From: a virus
Length of the DNA: 40,837 nucleotides
Strand: one strand, 5' to 3'
IMG/VR virus record: IMGVR_UViG_3300025759_009508
Span: 1 to 40,837 of that record
Positions within the stretch are counted from its first letter, which is position 1. Each line of letters begins with the position of its first letter. A model generated the notes under the pieces. The model did not search any database. It worked only from the letters and a program-made list of their open reading frames with translations, and was not told the DNA's origin. The position numbers and the translations under genes were made by a program. This document shows positions 14,045 to 22,685 of the stretch, piece by piece.

Positions 14045-14100
14045 TATTTTATTCTTTATTCGGTTTATTTCTTTTTATCCTTTCAATTTTACAAGAGTAA
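14017..14100 (+). CDS. 27-aa membrane mini-protein
   Basis: ATG 14017 inside the previous gene's end, TAA 14098-14100. Almost wholly hydrophobic (VIAFIVFYSLFGLFLFILSI). Its stop overlaps the next ATG (TAATG). Confidence 0.4.
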   Translation: MENMVIAFIVFYSLFGLFLFILSILQE

Positions 14101-14261
14101 TGTTACATTTTGCTAGGTTCTGCGGAACAGTATTAAACAATCCATGGGGTTGTGGATTTTTGGCATGGTGTCTTGTGTTTGTTCCTGTCGTAGGAATGTG
14201 GGCAGTCCACAAATATAACTGGCAGCACTGGGCACCATTTGACAGAGAGCACTATAGGTAG
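14100..14261 (+). CDS. 53-aa membrane protein
   Basis: ATG 14100 to TAG 14259-14261. Seen: a membrane helix (GFLAWCLVFVPVVGMWAV) and an aromatic/charged tail (YNWQHWAPFDREHYR). The fourth gene in a chain of short overlapping frames (13726-14261). Function unknown. Confidence 0.5.
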   Translation: MLHFARFCGTVLNNPWGCGFLAWCLVFVPVVGMWAVHKYNWQHWAPFDREHYR

Positions 14262-14272
14262 TATAATATATG

Positions 14273-14345
14273 AGTTGAGAAATCAACTGCGGTGCTCCCC
14301 TTCAGTAGGTTCAGGAGTAGCGGCGATAGGAACCTACTTTATTTG
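14273..14345 (+). ncRNA. Two-hairpin element, candidate small RNA or terminator
   Basis: AGTTGA-GAAA-TCAACT (14273-14288) is a 6-bp stem with a GAAA tetraloop. AGTAGGTTC (14304-14312) pairs perfectly with GAACCTACT (14330-14338) around a 17-base loop, followed by TTATTT. No ORF fits. It separates the mini-gene chain from the next promoter, so termination is the simplest reading; a processed RNA is possible. Confidence 0.45.
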
Positions 14346-14371
14346 ACTACATAATTACAACACCTTATAAT
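14343..14371 (+). promoter_or_regulatory. Strong sigma70-type promoter
   Basis: TTGACT (14343-14348), 17 bases, TATAAT (14366-14371), 22 bases before ATG 14394. Confidence 0.8.
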
Positions 14372-14393
14372 ACACAGGTAATCAAAACGGACA

Positions 14394-14615
14394 ATGGCAC
14401 TGACTGAAAAATTCAAGACCAAAGATTTGGATATTCTTCGTAATGCTGCAAAGGGTGAAATCTTTTTAGATGTAAAAAATCCAAAACTCTTTAAAAAAGT
14501 TCGTAAATATTATGAATCTAATGGGGTCGTATTTTCTGGAGATCCTCTTGATGATTATGAAATCATGATGGACTATCTTTATTCTGATTTACAAATTTCT
14601 GTTGAGATTGTCTGA
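14394..14615 (+). CDS. Hypothetical early protein
   Basis: 73 aa. Seen: a helical, Lys-rich N-terminal half (KFKTKDLDILRNAAKGEIFLDV) and an acidic C-terminal half (DDYEIMMDYLYSDL). Directly behind a strong early-type promoter, so expressed early, and overlaps the next start by one base. No family recognised. Confidence 0.6.
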   Translation: MALTEKFKTKDLDILRNAAKGEIFLDVKNPKLFKKVRKYYESNGVVFSGDPLDDYEIMMDYLYSDLQISVEIV

Positions 14616-14875
14616 TGAATGTTGTACAAAAACCAATCGTTCTTCTTGAACGATCTCCTTATCGTTATATCCAAGTTGGCACTTTGGAAATCAATGGTAA
14701 ACCGGATTGTCGTATTCAAAAAGCAGATTCATATACCGGTCGTTATCGTGATATGTATCTCTGTGATAATGAATTGCAACTGATGACTGCTATGGAGGAT
14801 TATGAATATACCAAATGGTTAGATCCAGATGGTATTCCTTGTTATGTTAGAGACTCGGTATCGTCTGAAAACTAG
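14615..14875 (+). CDS. Hypothetical early protein
   Basis: 86 aa, TGATG junction with the gene above. Mixed alpha/beta composition (VLLERSPYRYIQVGTLEING, MYLCDNELQLMTAMEDYEYTKW) with no signal or membrane helix. Second gene of a short early operon. Function unknown. Confidence 0.6.
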   Translation: MNVVQKPIVLLERSPYRYIQVGTLEINGKPDCRIQKADSYTGRYRDMYLCDNELQLMTAMEDYEYTKWLDPDGIPCYVRDSVSSEN

Positions 14876-15006
14876 ACCTGGTGGAGTCATATGACCCTCT
14901 TATGAGTTTACGGCATCTCTCAAATGCCGTTGGTGCGGGTGGGTTACTACCGTCCAGTTTCTTGCTTCTGGTCAAAGAGTAAGTGGCGTGCATGGCAAGA
15001 CCTTAT
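14876..15006 (+). other. Gene-poor stretch with a possible structured RNA and a mini-ORF
   Basis: No ORF of normal size. It holds the palindrome GTCATATGAC (14886-14895), a GGCAT/ATGCC hairpin, CCAG/CTGG and GGTC/GACC pairings, and CTTGC/GCAAG arms further out. It also holds ATG 14902 to TAA 14980-14982, 26 codons, with a non-random-looking product (RHLSNAVGAGGLLPSSFLL). No ribosome-binding site is clear. It could be a small RNA ended by the terminator at 15007, a short peptide gene, or both. Confidence 0.35.
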
Positions 15007-15036
15007 AAGGAGAGTTGCATAAACTCTCCTTTTTTG
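15007..15036 (+). terminator. Rho-independent terminator before the glycan island
   Basis: AAGGAGAGTT / AACTCTCCTT, perfect 10-bp stem, loop GCATA, then T run. It marks the left border of the island. Two TATAAT-like boxes (15038-15043 and 15046-15051) follow but neither has a convincing -35. Confidence 0.92.
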
Positions 15037-15064
15037 GTATAATATTATAATGATACTATAGTAT

Positions 15065-16063
15065 ATGAAAGTTGCTTTAATAACAGGAATTACTGGGCAA
15101 GATGGTTCATACTTAGCAGAACTTCTCCTTGAAAAAGGTTATGAAGTTCATGGTATTGTTCGTCGTGCTTCTTTGATCAATACTCATCGCATTAATCACA
15201 TTTATGAACAAATTAATCTTCACTATGGAGATCTGACTGACTCCACTAATCTTGTAAGAGTTATTCAGCAGGTTCAACCAGATGAGATTTATAATCTGGG
15301 AGCACAAAGTCATGTAAAGGTATCGTTTGAGATGCCTGAGTATACGGGTCAGACAGATGCTATAGGCACCCTGAGAGTGCTTGAGGCAGTCCGTTTGCTT
15401 GGTATGGAGAATAGGGTTCGTATTTATCAGGCATCCACCAGTGAACTCTATGGTTTAGTACAAGAAACTCCGCAGACTGAAACTACACCTTTCTATCCAC
15501 GTTCTCCTTATGGTGTTGCAAAACTCTATGGGTACTGGATAGTAAAGAACTATCGTGAATCATACGGAATGTATGCCTGTAGTGGTATTCTTTTTAATCA
15601 TGAGTCTCCAAGACGTGGTGAGACCTTTGTAACTCGTAAGATTACAATGGGTCTCAAAGCAATCTCTGAAGGAAAGCAGGAGTGTTTATATCTGGGCAAT
15701 CTTGATGCACTTCGTGATTGGGGACATGCTACAGATTATGTTGAAGCAATGTGGTTAATGCTTCAACAAGAAGAACCCGAAGACTTTGTGATTGCTACTG
15801 GTAAACAATATTCAGTTCGTCAGTTTGTTGAGGAATCTGCACCTTATTTTGGTATGAATATCCGATGGGAAGGTTCTGGTCTTGAGGAAGTTGGTATTGA
15901 TTCTGATGGTAAAACGGTTATCAGAATTGACTCTAAATATTTCCGTCCTGCTGAAGTAGAGACCTTATTAGGTGATGCCTCTAAGGCAAAGAAAAAATTG
16001 GGTTGGGAACCTAAAACTTCTTTTAAACAATTGGTTGAGGACATGTGTAATCATGAATGCTGA
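15065..16063 (+). CDS. gmd: GDP-mannose 4,6-dehydratase
   Basis: 332 aa, full length. Seen: [19 protein letters not shown] (residues 4-22, Rossmann loop), [21 protein letters not shown], the S-T-SELYG segment, [10 protein letters not shown] (YxxxK catalytic pair), [17 protein letters not shown] and [14 protein letters not shown]. These are diagnostic of GMD. It turns GDP-D-mannose into GDP-4-keto-6-deoxymannose using bound NADP. The next gene, fcl, overlaps by 11 bases and completes GDP-L-fucose, for which a GT10 fucosyltransferase lies at 19199. First gene of the island; GDP-mannose must come from the host. Confidence 0.97.
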   Translation: MKVALITGITGQDGSYLAELLLEKGYEVHGIVRRASLINTHRINHIYEQINLHYGDLTDSTNLVRVIQQVQPDEIYNLGAQSHVKVSFEMPEYTGQTDAIGTLRVLEAVRLLGMENRVRIYQASTSELYGLVQETPQTETTPFYPRSPYGVAKLYGYWIVKNYRESYGMYACSGILFNHESPRRGETFVTRKITMGLKAISEGKQECLYLGNLDALRDWGHATDYVEAMWLMLQQEEPEDFVIATGKQYSVRQFVEESAPYFGMNIRWEGSGLEEVGIDSDGKTVIRIDSKYFRPAEVETLLGDASKAKKKLGWEPKTSFKQLVEDMCNHEC

Positions 16064-17003
16064 TAGTAAAATTTACGTTGCTGGTAACACTGGATTAGTG
16101 GGATCAGCAATTGTTCGTATGCTTCATATGAAGGGTTATACGAATATTATTTCTTCACCTTCTTCTCATTGGGACTTGAGAAGACAAGAAGATGTTGAGA
16201 GGTTTTTTGAAATCAATGAACCTGAATATGTTTATCTTGCAGCTGCAAAGGTTGGTGGTATTGGTGCAAATAAAGATTATCCTGGACACTTCATTTATGA
16301 TAATCTGATGATTCAGTCGAACATCATTCATACTGCATATAAGTTTGGTGTTAAAAAACTTCTGTTCCTTGGTTCTTCCTGCATCTATCCAAAGATGTGC
16401 GAACAACCAATCAAAGAAGAATACCTGATGACAGGTCCTTTGGAACCAACTAATGATGCTTATGCTATTGCTAAGATTGCTGGTATTAAGATGTGTCAGG
16501 CATATCGTCAACAGTATGGATTCAATGCTATCTCGTTAATGCCTACAAATCTATATGGTCCTAATGATAACTTTGATTTAGAGTCATCTCATGTTCTTCC
16601 TGCGATGATTGCAAAGTATCATCATGCAAAGACTGAAGGATATACTATTGATATGGGTGGTCCCTGGTGGCCAGATGTAAAACTTTGGGGTGACGGTTCG
16701 GCACGGAGAGAGTTTCTTCACGTTGATGACCTTGCCGAAGCATGTTATACTTGTATGAAATATTATGATTCTTCAGAACCAATTAATGTTGGAACAGGAG
16801 AAGACATTACTATCAAGGAACTTGCAGGTATTGTTTCTGATGTGGTTGGGTATCCAGGTCAAACAACATGGGATACTTCAAAACCTAATGGAACTTCACG
16901 TAAAGTTCTTAATGTGGACAAGATAAAGTCTCTTGGTTGGGAACCAAAGATTGATTTGAAAGAAGGTATTAAATCAACTTACGAATGGTATAAAGATCAA
17001 TGA
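16053..17003 (+). CDS. fcl: GDP-L-fucose synthase (GDP-4-keto-6-deoxymannose epimerase/reductase)
   Basis: 316 aa from ATG 16053, overlapping gmd. Seen: [16 protein letters not shown] near the start, [50 protein letters not shown] (YxxxK), [50 protein letters not shown]. These match Fcl/WcaG. It carries out 3,5-epimerisation and NADPH reduction to GDP-L-fucose. [18 protein letters not shown] is preceded by a short insertion (MGGPWWPD). Coupled with gmd; supplies the GT10 enzyme. Confidence 0.96.
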   Translation: MNADSKIYVAGNTGLVGSAIVRMLHMKGYTNIISSPSSHWDLRRQEDVERFFEINEPEYVYLAAAKVGGIGANKDYPGHFIYDNLMIQSNIIHTAYKFGVKKLLFLGSSCIYPKMCEQPIKEEYLMTGPLEPTNDAYAIAKIAGIKMCQAYRQQYGFNAISLMPTNLYGPNDNFDLESSHVLPAMIAKYHHAKTEGYTIDMGGPWWPDVKLWGDGSARREFLHVDDLAEACYTCMKYYDSSEPINVGTGEDITIKELAGIVSDVVGYPGQTTWDTSKPNGTSRKVLNVDKIKSLGWEPKIDLKEGIKSTYEWYKDQ

Positions 17004-17671
17004 AATTTCTTACATTTTTAAATTCTGGATGTCATGATATTTGTTTGAATATGTTAAGGTCTGCTGAAAAAGTGGGCATTGATATGGATGACTTTATTAT
17101 TGCATGTATGGATGAAGACGTTTATAAGTCTTTTATTCTTGAAGGTTATAAAGGTGCTTTTCTTTATATGGATAGTAACTTAAAAGAATATCAGGATTGG
17201 ACTTTTGATAGTAATAGTGGATTTAGAAATGTGGTTCGTCACAAGTGGAAGATCATTAATCAGGTCCACAAAGAACATCCTAATCTGATGTGGGTTGACA
17301 CTGACATTGTATTCAAAGAAAATCCTGTTGAGATTCTGACCGGTCATGAAGAAGTATTATTTCAAACTGATGCTCCTGGGTCTACAATCTGCACTGGCTT
17401 TATGGTATTTAATGAGACTCCCGAGTGCCGTCAGTTAGTAGAAGAATGTGGTGCAGATGATTCTGATGATGATCAACTAATCATGAATCGCATTGCACTT
17501 ACAAAATATAATGATAATATAGCATTATTATCTGAGGATCTATTTCCTAATGGTAATGTGTATTATCAGCAAGGCAAAAAAGAAAATGCAATGATTGTTC
17601 ACAATAATTGGATGGTCGGTGTAGAAACCAAAATCAATAAGTTTAAGGAGGAAGGACTGTGGTTTATTTGA
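17000..17671 (+). CDS. GT77-type nucleotide-diphospho-sugar transferase
   Basis: 223 aa, ATGA overlap with fcl. Seen: KWKIINQVHKEHPNLMWVDTDIVF (DTD = DxD metal/nucleotide-sugar site, about residue 99), ICTGFMVFNET, DDDQLIMN and a final HNNWMVG. This order (DxD, GxMxF, DQ, HxN) is that of the Nucleotid_trans family of GT-A glycosyltransferases. Donor and acceptor unknown. Soluble, with no membrane helix. Part of the island's operon. Confidence 0.75.
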   Translation: MKFLTFLNSGCHDICLNMLRSAEKVGIDMDDFIIACMDEDVYKSFILEGYKGAFLYMDSNLKEYQDWTFDSNSGFRNVVRHKWKIINQVHKEHPNLMWVDTDIVFKENPVEILTGHEEVLFQTDAPGSTICTGFMVFNETPECRQLVEECGADDSDDDQLIMNRIALTKYNDNIALLSEDLFPNGNVYYQQGKKENAMIVHNNWMVGVETKINKFKEEGLWFI

Positions 17672-18513
17672 AAGAAGATTATCTGAGACCAAAGTCTCTT
17701 ACACCAACATATCCTCCCTATCATCAAGGAGAATATCTAGAGGAATATTTTTACAGTCATTATCAACAATTAGAAGATAAACCAGAAAGAGAATATATTG
17801 ATATCTTCTGGTCAAATATTTTTTGTAATAAGATTTGGGCAGGACAACCATATCCTGATCTGCAAAATCTTATGTATGACACACTAAGTGCAGATGGATC
17901 TTACTTTACTATTTGTCAACAAGACGATGGACCCTTTGAAGATTTTCCTGAGGATACTATGATCTTCTGTGCCGGTGGTAATCGTAAGAAAGGAAATGTA
18001 ATTCCCATTCCATTGGTATGTTCTTCTATTCCGGAAACTCCTAAACAAGAGCAAAAATACTTTGCTTCCTTTATTGGATCCAATACTTATTGGGTGAGAA
18101 CCGATATGATGAAAGCATTCCGTGGAAAGGATGACTGTCTCGTCAAAGCAGGAAACTGGGATATTAATGTTGGAGAAGAAAAACTGAATAACTTCCTTGA
18201 TGTTATGTCTGCTTCTAAATTCTCTCTATGTCCTAGAGGATATGGAACGACAAGTTTCAGACTCTATGAGTCCTTCCAATTGAATACCGTTCCTGTTTAT
18301 ATTTCTGATGACCATGCACTTCCTTGGTCTGACGAATTGGATTGGGAAGAATTTTGTGTTATAATTGATGATGATAATATTGGAAATACTTACGATATTT
18401 TGAAAGGTATTTCTGATGATACATACAATGAGATGTTGAAGAAAGGTAAAGAACTTTATCAGGATTACTTTTCACTTCAAGGTGTCTTTGAGAACATTAT
18501 TAAAAGAGTGTAA
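17659..18513 (+). CDS. Exostosin-like glycosyltransferase (GT47 type)
   Basis: 284 aa from GTG 17659, chosen because AAGGAGG lies 7 bases before it. Seen: IDIFWSNIFCNK, DDGPFEDFPEDTMIF, FASFIGSN, then SKFSLCPRGYGTTSFRLYES, followed by QLNTVPVYISDDHALPW and DWEEFCVII. The SKFxLCPRGxGxxSxRLxE...VPVxxxD block is the exostosin signature for nucleotide-sugar binding. A GT-B inverting glycosyltransferase; in eukaryotes members make heparan or xyloglucan chains, in bacteria various glycans. Substrate unknown. Overlaps both neighbours. Confidence 0.82.
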   Translation: MVYLKEDYLRPKSLTPTYPPYHQGEYLEEYFYSHYQQLEDKPEREYIDIFWSNIFCNKIWAGQPYPDLQNLMYDTLSADGSYFTICQQDDGPFEDFPEDTMIFCAGGNRKKGNVIPIPLVCSSIPETPKQEQKYFASFIGSNTYWVRTDMMKAFRGKDDCLVKAGNWDINVGEEKLNNFLDVMSASKFSLCPRGYGTTSFRLYESFQLNTVPVYISDDHALPWSDELDWEEFCVIIDDDNIGNTYDILKGISDDTYNEMLKKGKELYQDYFSLQGVFENIIKRV

Positions 18514-19202
18514 TGAATAAAATCTTTGTTTGTCATCATTCACCACTGACACATAGAAAAGAATATTTGATTAATTTCTTTTCATCTAAAAATATTGAAG
18601 TGGAGTGGGTTGAAAATTTCTCTCCAGAAGAAATTGTTGAAACTTATGATGAAGTGATAGGGACGAAAGATTTAATCATTAATCCTAATGTTCCTGGTGT
18701 TCAGCAGAATCAATATACGTTGTATGAAAATGCTGGTAAAAGAGTTTCTATCCCTGAACTTTCATTATATTTGAAACATCAATATTGTTTTGAACAACAG
18801 ATTGAAAATGAATATGAAACAATAGTTATTTTGGAAGATGATATTATGCTTCCGGATAACTTTGAAGAATATTTAAATGTTTGTTGTGAAGAGTTTGATA
18901 ATTATAACCCAAAATTAGATTGTGTAATGTTGGGTAGTTGTTTTGGTTTTACATCTCCATATATTAAAGAGAATAGACTTATTCATTATGGGGAAAATCA
19001 ATTGACAAGATGTACTCATGCAATGATGTTTTCTTTAGATGCTACTAAGAAGATAATACAAAACCTTTATCCAATAAACTGGCCAATAGATTTTAAATTA
19101 AATGAAATTATTATTAAAGAAAATTTGAAAGTTGGTTGGACAGAACCATCACTGCAACAAGCATCTCACTTAAATTTAGATAGATCCTTTATTCAATCAT
19201 GA
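18513..19202 (+). CDS. GT25-type glycosyltransferase
   Basis: 229 aa. Seen: an IFVCHHSPLTHRKEYL start, SIPELSLYLKHQYCFEQ, then VILEDDIMLPDNF (the EDD metal motif, about residue 109), MLGSCFG, CTHAMMFSLDATKKI and INWPIDFKLNEI. This matches GT25 (LPS beta-galactosyltransferase type), where S-C-xxSH and LEDD bracket the donor site. Donor not predictable. Overlap of one base with the previous stop. Confidence 0.82.
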   Translation: MNKIFVCHHSPLTHRKEYLINFFSSKNIEVEWVENFSPEEIVETYDEVIGTKDLIINPNVPGVQQNQYTLYENAGKRVSIPELSLYLKHQYCFEQQIENEYETIVILEDDIMLPDNFEEYLNVCCEEFDNYNPKLDCVMLGSCFGFTSPYIKENRLIHYGENQLTRCTHAMMFSLDATKKIIQNLYPINWPIDFKLNEIIIKENLKVGWTEPSLQQASHLNLDRSFIQS

Positions 19203-20056
19203 AAATAACATTCTCTGACTTCTGGCAGTATCCAAAAGCATTTGATCCAAATAACAATTTCTTTATTCACATCATTCGTGATTTGTTTGAGGATGTTGAG
19301 GTTGTAGAACCCGAAGATGCTGATGTAATGTTCTTCAGTTTGTTTGGGAATGAGAATGGTAGATATAAAGATTGTAAAAAAATATTTTTTACGGGTGAAA
19401 ATGTAAGACCCAATTTTAAGAGGTGTGATTACTCTTTAACTTTTGATGCTGATGAGCATGAGGGTAAAAATTTTAGACTTCCTTTGTGGTATCTTTACAT
19501 TGATTGGTTTGAAGTCAATAGTTATGATAATCCTGATTGGTTGATTCCAGAATCATATCTATACAATCATAATGAATTTACACAAAAGAAGAAAGACAAA
19601 TTTTGTTCCATAGTTTATGGTAAACAAATTGAATCTAGAATTAATGCAATTCAAAATATATCCTCTAACTACAAACAGGTAGATGTTTTTGGGAAAGCAA
19701 ATCCGAATTACTATTTGCCAGACGGTGAAAAATATAAGTTAGATTTGATTTCTAATTATAAGTTTTCATTGTGTTATGAGAACTCTGTAACTCCTGGATA
19801 TCATACGGAGAAGTTACTCCACGGAAAAGTTGCAGGAAATATTCCAATTTATTATGGAGATAAAAGTATAGGTGAAGATTTTAATCCAGATTGTTTTATT
19901 AATGCAGTTGATATGTCTGATGAAGAATTGATTCAAAAAATCATTGAATTAGATCAATCAGATAATTTGTATAATAAAATGGCAAAAGAACCAATCTTTA
20001 CCGAGAAAGTATCCCTGGATAATATCAAAGACTTTTTGTTTAAATCTTTATCATGA
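19199..20056 (+). CDS. GT10-type alpha-1,3/4-fucosyltransferase
   Basis: 285 aa. Seen: FFTGENVRPNF, ADEHEGKNFRLPLWYLY, then YKFSLCYENSVTPGYHTEKL (about residues 186-205) followed by GNIPIYYGD and DFNPDCFI. F-x-L-x-x-ENS-x-x-xGYxTEK is the core signature of GT10 fucosyltransferases and binds GDP-fucose. Together with gmd and fcl in the same operon, this gives a complete branch from GDP-mannose to a fucosylated product. Acceptor unknown; alpha-1,3 linkage is a family expectation. Confidence 0.9.
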   Translation: MKITFSDFWQYPKAFDPNNNFFIHIIRDLFEDVEVVEPEDADVMFFSLFGNENGRYKDCKKIFFTGENVRPNFKRCDYSLTFDADEHEGKNFRLPLWYLYIDWFEVNSYDNPDWLIPESYLYNHNEFTQKKKDKFCSIVYGKQIESRINAIQNISSNYKQVDVFGKANPNYYLPDGEKYKLDLISNYKFSLCYENSVTPGYHTEKLLHGKVAGNIPIYYGDKSIGEDFNPDCFINAVDMSDEELIQKIIELDQSDNLYNKMAKEPIFTEKVSLDNIKDFLFKSLS

Positions 20057-20781
20057 ATATTCATTTAGTTTCTTTTGGTGCACCATTTCATAGTTTTTCT
20101 AGAGCACACTCTAGAGTGTTACAGAATGCTGAAAATTTTGGTGTTTTTTCTAGCATAAATTTATTTTCGGAAAGGGATATATTTAATTTTTGTCCGGAGA
20201 TAATTCCCTATAAAAAGTTTTTATCCTCAACCAGAGGTTATGGGTATTGGATGTGGAAGTCTTTTTTGGTTTCTAGAATGATGGAGTTGTCTTCTGATGA
20301 TGATTTAATATGCTATGCTGATATTGGATGCACATTTAATGACGCAGGTATTGCAAGGTTTGGAGAATACTGTGCTTTAACTTCAGAATATGGTTCTTTA
20401 TGTTTTGACCTGGGACATTTAGAACGGGCATATACTAAAATGGATACCTATAAGAAAATATTTCCAGAAACTCTTGATCATTTAAATACAGGACAAAGAT
20501 GTGCAACTACCTTTCTCCTTAAGAATACTCAAGACAATAGAAATATTTTTGAGGAAATAAAAAAAATATCTGTAGAAAATAATCATTTTTATATTACTGA
20601 TGTTCCATCACAAGAACAGAACCACGAAGAGTTTAAAGAACATAGGCACGATCAATCAGTTTTTTCACTCATGAGTAAGAAGTATAAATTCTATTGTATT
20701 CCTGATGAAACATATTGGGCACCTAACTGGAATGTTAAAGGTAAGGATTATCCAGTATGGGCTACTAGAAATAAATTTTGA
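20053..20781 (+). CDS. Putative glycosyltransferase with RGYGYWMWK motif
   Basis: 242 aa. Seen: TRGYGYWMWKSFLV (about residue 60), then LSSDDDLICYADIGCTFND, where D-I-G-C stands at the place of a DxD site, and a C-terminal HRHDQSVFSLM. RGxGYWxWK-x-n-YxDxGC is found in a group of bacterial and giant-virus glycan enzymes of GT-A type. Inference: a glycosyltransferase with unknown donor. ATGA-type overlap with neighbours. Confidence 0.65.
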   Translation: MNIHLVSFGAPFHSFSRAHSRVLQNAENFGVFSSINLFSERDIFNFCPEIIPYKKFLSSTRGYGYWMWKSFLVSRMMELSSDDDLICYADIGCTFNDAGIARFGEYCALTSEYGSLCFDLGHLERAYTKMDTYKKIFPETLDHLNTGQRCATTFLLKNTQDNRNIFEEIKKISVENNHFYITDVPSQEQNHEEFKEHRHDQSVFSLMSKKYKFYCIPDETYWAPNWNVKGKDYPVWATRNKF

Positions 20782-20789
20782 AATCTAAA

Positions 20790-21581
20790 ATGAGAACAGC
20801 ACTACTACTTTGTGGACAAATGAGAACCTTTGATCATCCAAAGGTTCTAGAGCACACTAATAGATTGAGTGAAAAATTTAACTGTGATGTCTTCATATCT
20901 ACATGGAAAAATCGTGGTGTTTCTATGTGGAGTGTTAGATCTCAGAATCCTGAGTTATACAAAGATGACGTTGATGATGTCATAACCACCAGTGATATTG
21001 AAAAGTTTGTAAATGTAAAGGACTATGTGATATCAGATTATGATGAGTATCTTGATAATCTTTGCTCCGATGAAATAAAATCTTTATTGCATAGATGGTA
21101 TAATAATAAAGAGTATGGTTTGGTGGCAAGCAGTAGTCCAGAATTCTATACAATGCATCTTGCTGCTCAGATGAAGAGAAAATATGAAAGTGATAATTCA
21201 TTTACATATGATGCTGTAATAAGAAGTCGTCCTGACTTTTTACATTTACATACTGATATTGAAGAATATTTTGATGATTTGGAGAATGTGTGTTATCATA
21301 TTAACACTGGAAAAACATATTCTCCCAATAGAATTTACTCTATGTTCTTGTTGGGAAATTCCAAAACAATGGATATTCTTTGTAATTGTTGGGAAGATTA
21401 TGGCAAACTAGCAGAAACAAATCATTCTATTAACTATGGTAAATATGATGCATGTAGAATGATGTATGCACAATGTATTGAGAATGATATTAGAATTCAA
21501 AGTTTTGATAAAGTTCTTGGAGATTGTTTCAGACTTGAAAATTATAGTGATTATGAATTTTTTAAAAACTGGTACTCATAG
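20790..21581 (+). CDS. Putative glycosyltransferase, CGQMRTF family (copy 1)
   Basis: 263 aa from ATG 20790; TTG 20778 would add four residues, but ATG fits the family start. Seen: ALLLCGQMRTFDHPKVLEHT, CDVFISTW, then YDAVIRSRPDFLHLHTDIEE (R-x-RPD, about residues 148-154), YSMFLLGNSKTMDIL and YDACRMMYAQC. The early G-Q-x-R-x-F and middle R-x-R-x-D pair recur in the genes at 22682 and 23414, so three related enzymes lie in the island. Likely GT-A-type sugar transferase; substrate unknown. Confidence 0.6.
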   Translation: MRTALLLCGQMRTFDHPKVLEHTNRLSEKFNCDVFISTWKNRGVSMWSVRSQNPELYKDDVDDVITTSDIEKFVNVKDYVISDYDEYLDNLCSDEIKSLLHRWYNNKEYGLVASSSPEFYTMHLAAQMKRKYESDNSFTYDAVIRSRPDFLHLHTDIEEYFDDLENVCYHINTGKTYSPNRIYSMFLLGNSKTMDILCNCWEDYGKLAETNHSINYGKYDACRMMYAQCIENDIRIQSFDKVLGDCFRLENYSDYEFFKNWYS

Positions 21582-22685
21582 ATGACTGAAAGAAACATTT
21601 GTATTTTAGATAATAAAGCATCCGTAAAAAAAATATATACTTTGGAAAGTTTCCCTGTCTTTATGGGATGTGTTGATACACCTATAGAAGATGATATCTT
21701 TTTTGATCAGGACTGGGGTGTTTCTGATAACGGATTGATTCAATTGAAAACTTTAATCGATCCAAATATTTTGTATGAAAATTCTCATACTCCCGGTAGT
21801 GTTGGAAAGATATGGCAACAACATCATAAAAGATTCTTTGAATTTATCATTAAAAACTCTGATAATATTGATAGGTATCTTGAAATAGGGGGAGCATCTG
21901 GAAGTCTATGGAAAAACTTTTCCACTTTAGATTCTGAATTTAGTTATGAAATCATTGAGCCATCACATCAAGAGTCTTCTGATTCTAGGTTAAAATATAT
22001 TAGAGGATTTTATGAAACGCAATCTTTTAGTAAAAAATATAAATGTATTATTCATTCTCATGTTTTTGAACATGCATATAATCCTATAGATTTTCTTAAA
22101 AAAATATTTGAAGATCTTGCAGATGATGGTGTTCAGTTTATATCAATACCAAATATGAGACATTGGTTGAAACAAGGGTATACGAATACGATAAATTTTG
22201 AGCATACTTATTATCTTGATGAGTTTGTTTTGGAGCACGTATTATCAAAAGCAGGATTTTCTATTGACAAGAAAGTAGTCGATAAACATTCTATCTTTGT
22301 AAAGGCAATTAAATGTAGTGATATTGTTGATGTTGATGTAAATTTTGAATATTCTAGAGACTTGTTTTTAGATTACATCTATAAGTTAGAGAGTGATGTG
22401 TCCAATATACTTAATAATATAGAAGGTAATGCTTATCTTTTTGGTGCTCATGTTTTCTCTCAAACCCTTTTGAATTTTGGAATAGATGAAAGTATAATCG
22501 TATCCGTATTAGATAATGATATAAAAAAGCAAGGTAAAAGATTATACGGAACTAATTTAAAAATACAATCACCTGAGGTTCTTGGTGATATGAATAATCC
22601 AACTGTGATACTTCGTGCAGGAGTGTATACTGAAGAAATAAAAACTCAAATATTAAATATAAATTCAACAACACAATTTGTATGA
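21582..22685 (+). CDS. Sugar C-methyltransferase-like protein (two-domain SAM-dependent)
   Basis: 367 aa. Seen: GLIQLKTLIDPNILYENSH and QQHHKRFFEFI near 50-90, YLEIGGASGSLW (SAM loop, about 104-115), IIHSHVFEHAYNPIDFLK, then PNMRHWLKQGY and, after residue 280, AYLFGAHVFSQTLL with a second Rossmann-like region to the end. This is the layout of the NovU/TylCIII-type deoxysugar C-methyltransferases. Odd: the N-terminal zinc-finger cysteines of that family are missing. Inference: methylates a keto-sugar nucleotide or related intermediate in the island. Confidence 0.7.
   Translation: MTERNICILDNKASVKKIYTLESFPVFMGCVDTPIEDDIFFDQDWGVSDNGLIQLKTLIDPNILYENSHTPGSVGKIWQQHHKRFFEFIIKNSDNIDRYLEIGGASGSLWKNFSTLDSEFSYEIIEPSHQESSDSRLKYIRGFYETQSFSKKYKCIIHSHVFEHAYNPIDFLKKIFEDLADDGVQFISIPNMRHWLKQGYTNTINFEHTYYLDEFVLEHVLSKAGFSIDKKVVDKHSIFVKAIKCSDIVDVDVNFEYSRDLFLDYIYKLESDVSNILNNIEGNAYLFGAHVFSQTLLNFGIDESIIVSVLDNDIKKQGKRLYGTNLKIQSPEVLGDMNNPTVILRAGVYTEEIKTQILNINSTTQFV

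Noticed and set aside
14876-15006. tmRNA or an extra tRNA
   Set aside because: No 7-bp acceptor stem with a T arm (GTTCRANNC) could be drawn.
15113-15313. Minus-strand open frames within gmd, fcl and other island genes
   Set aside because: They lie fully inside well-identified plus-strand genes and have no family-like motifs.
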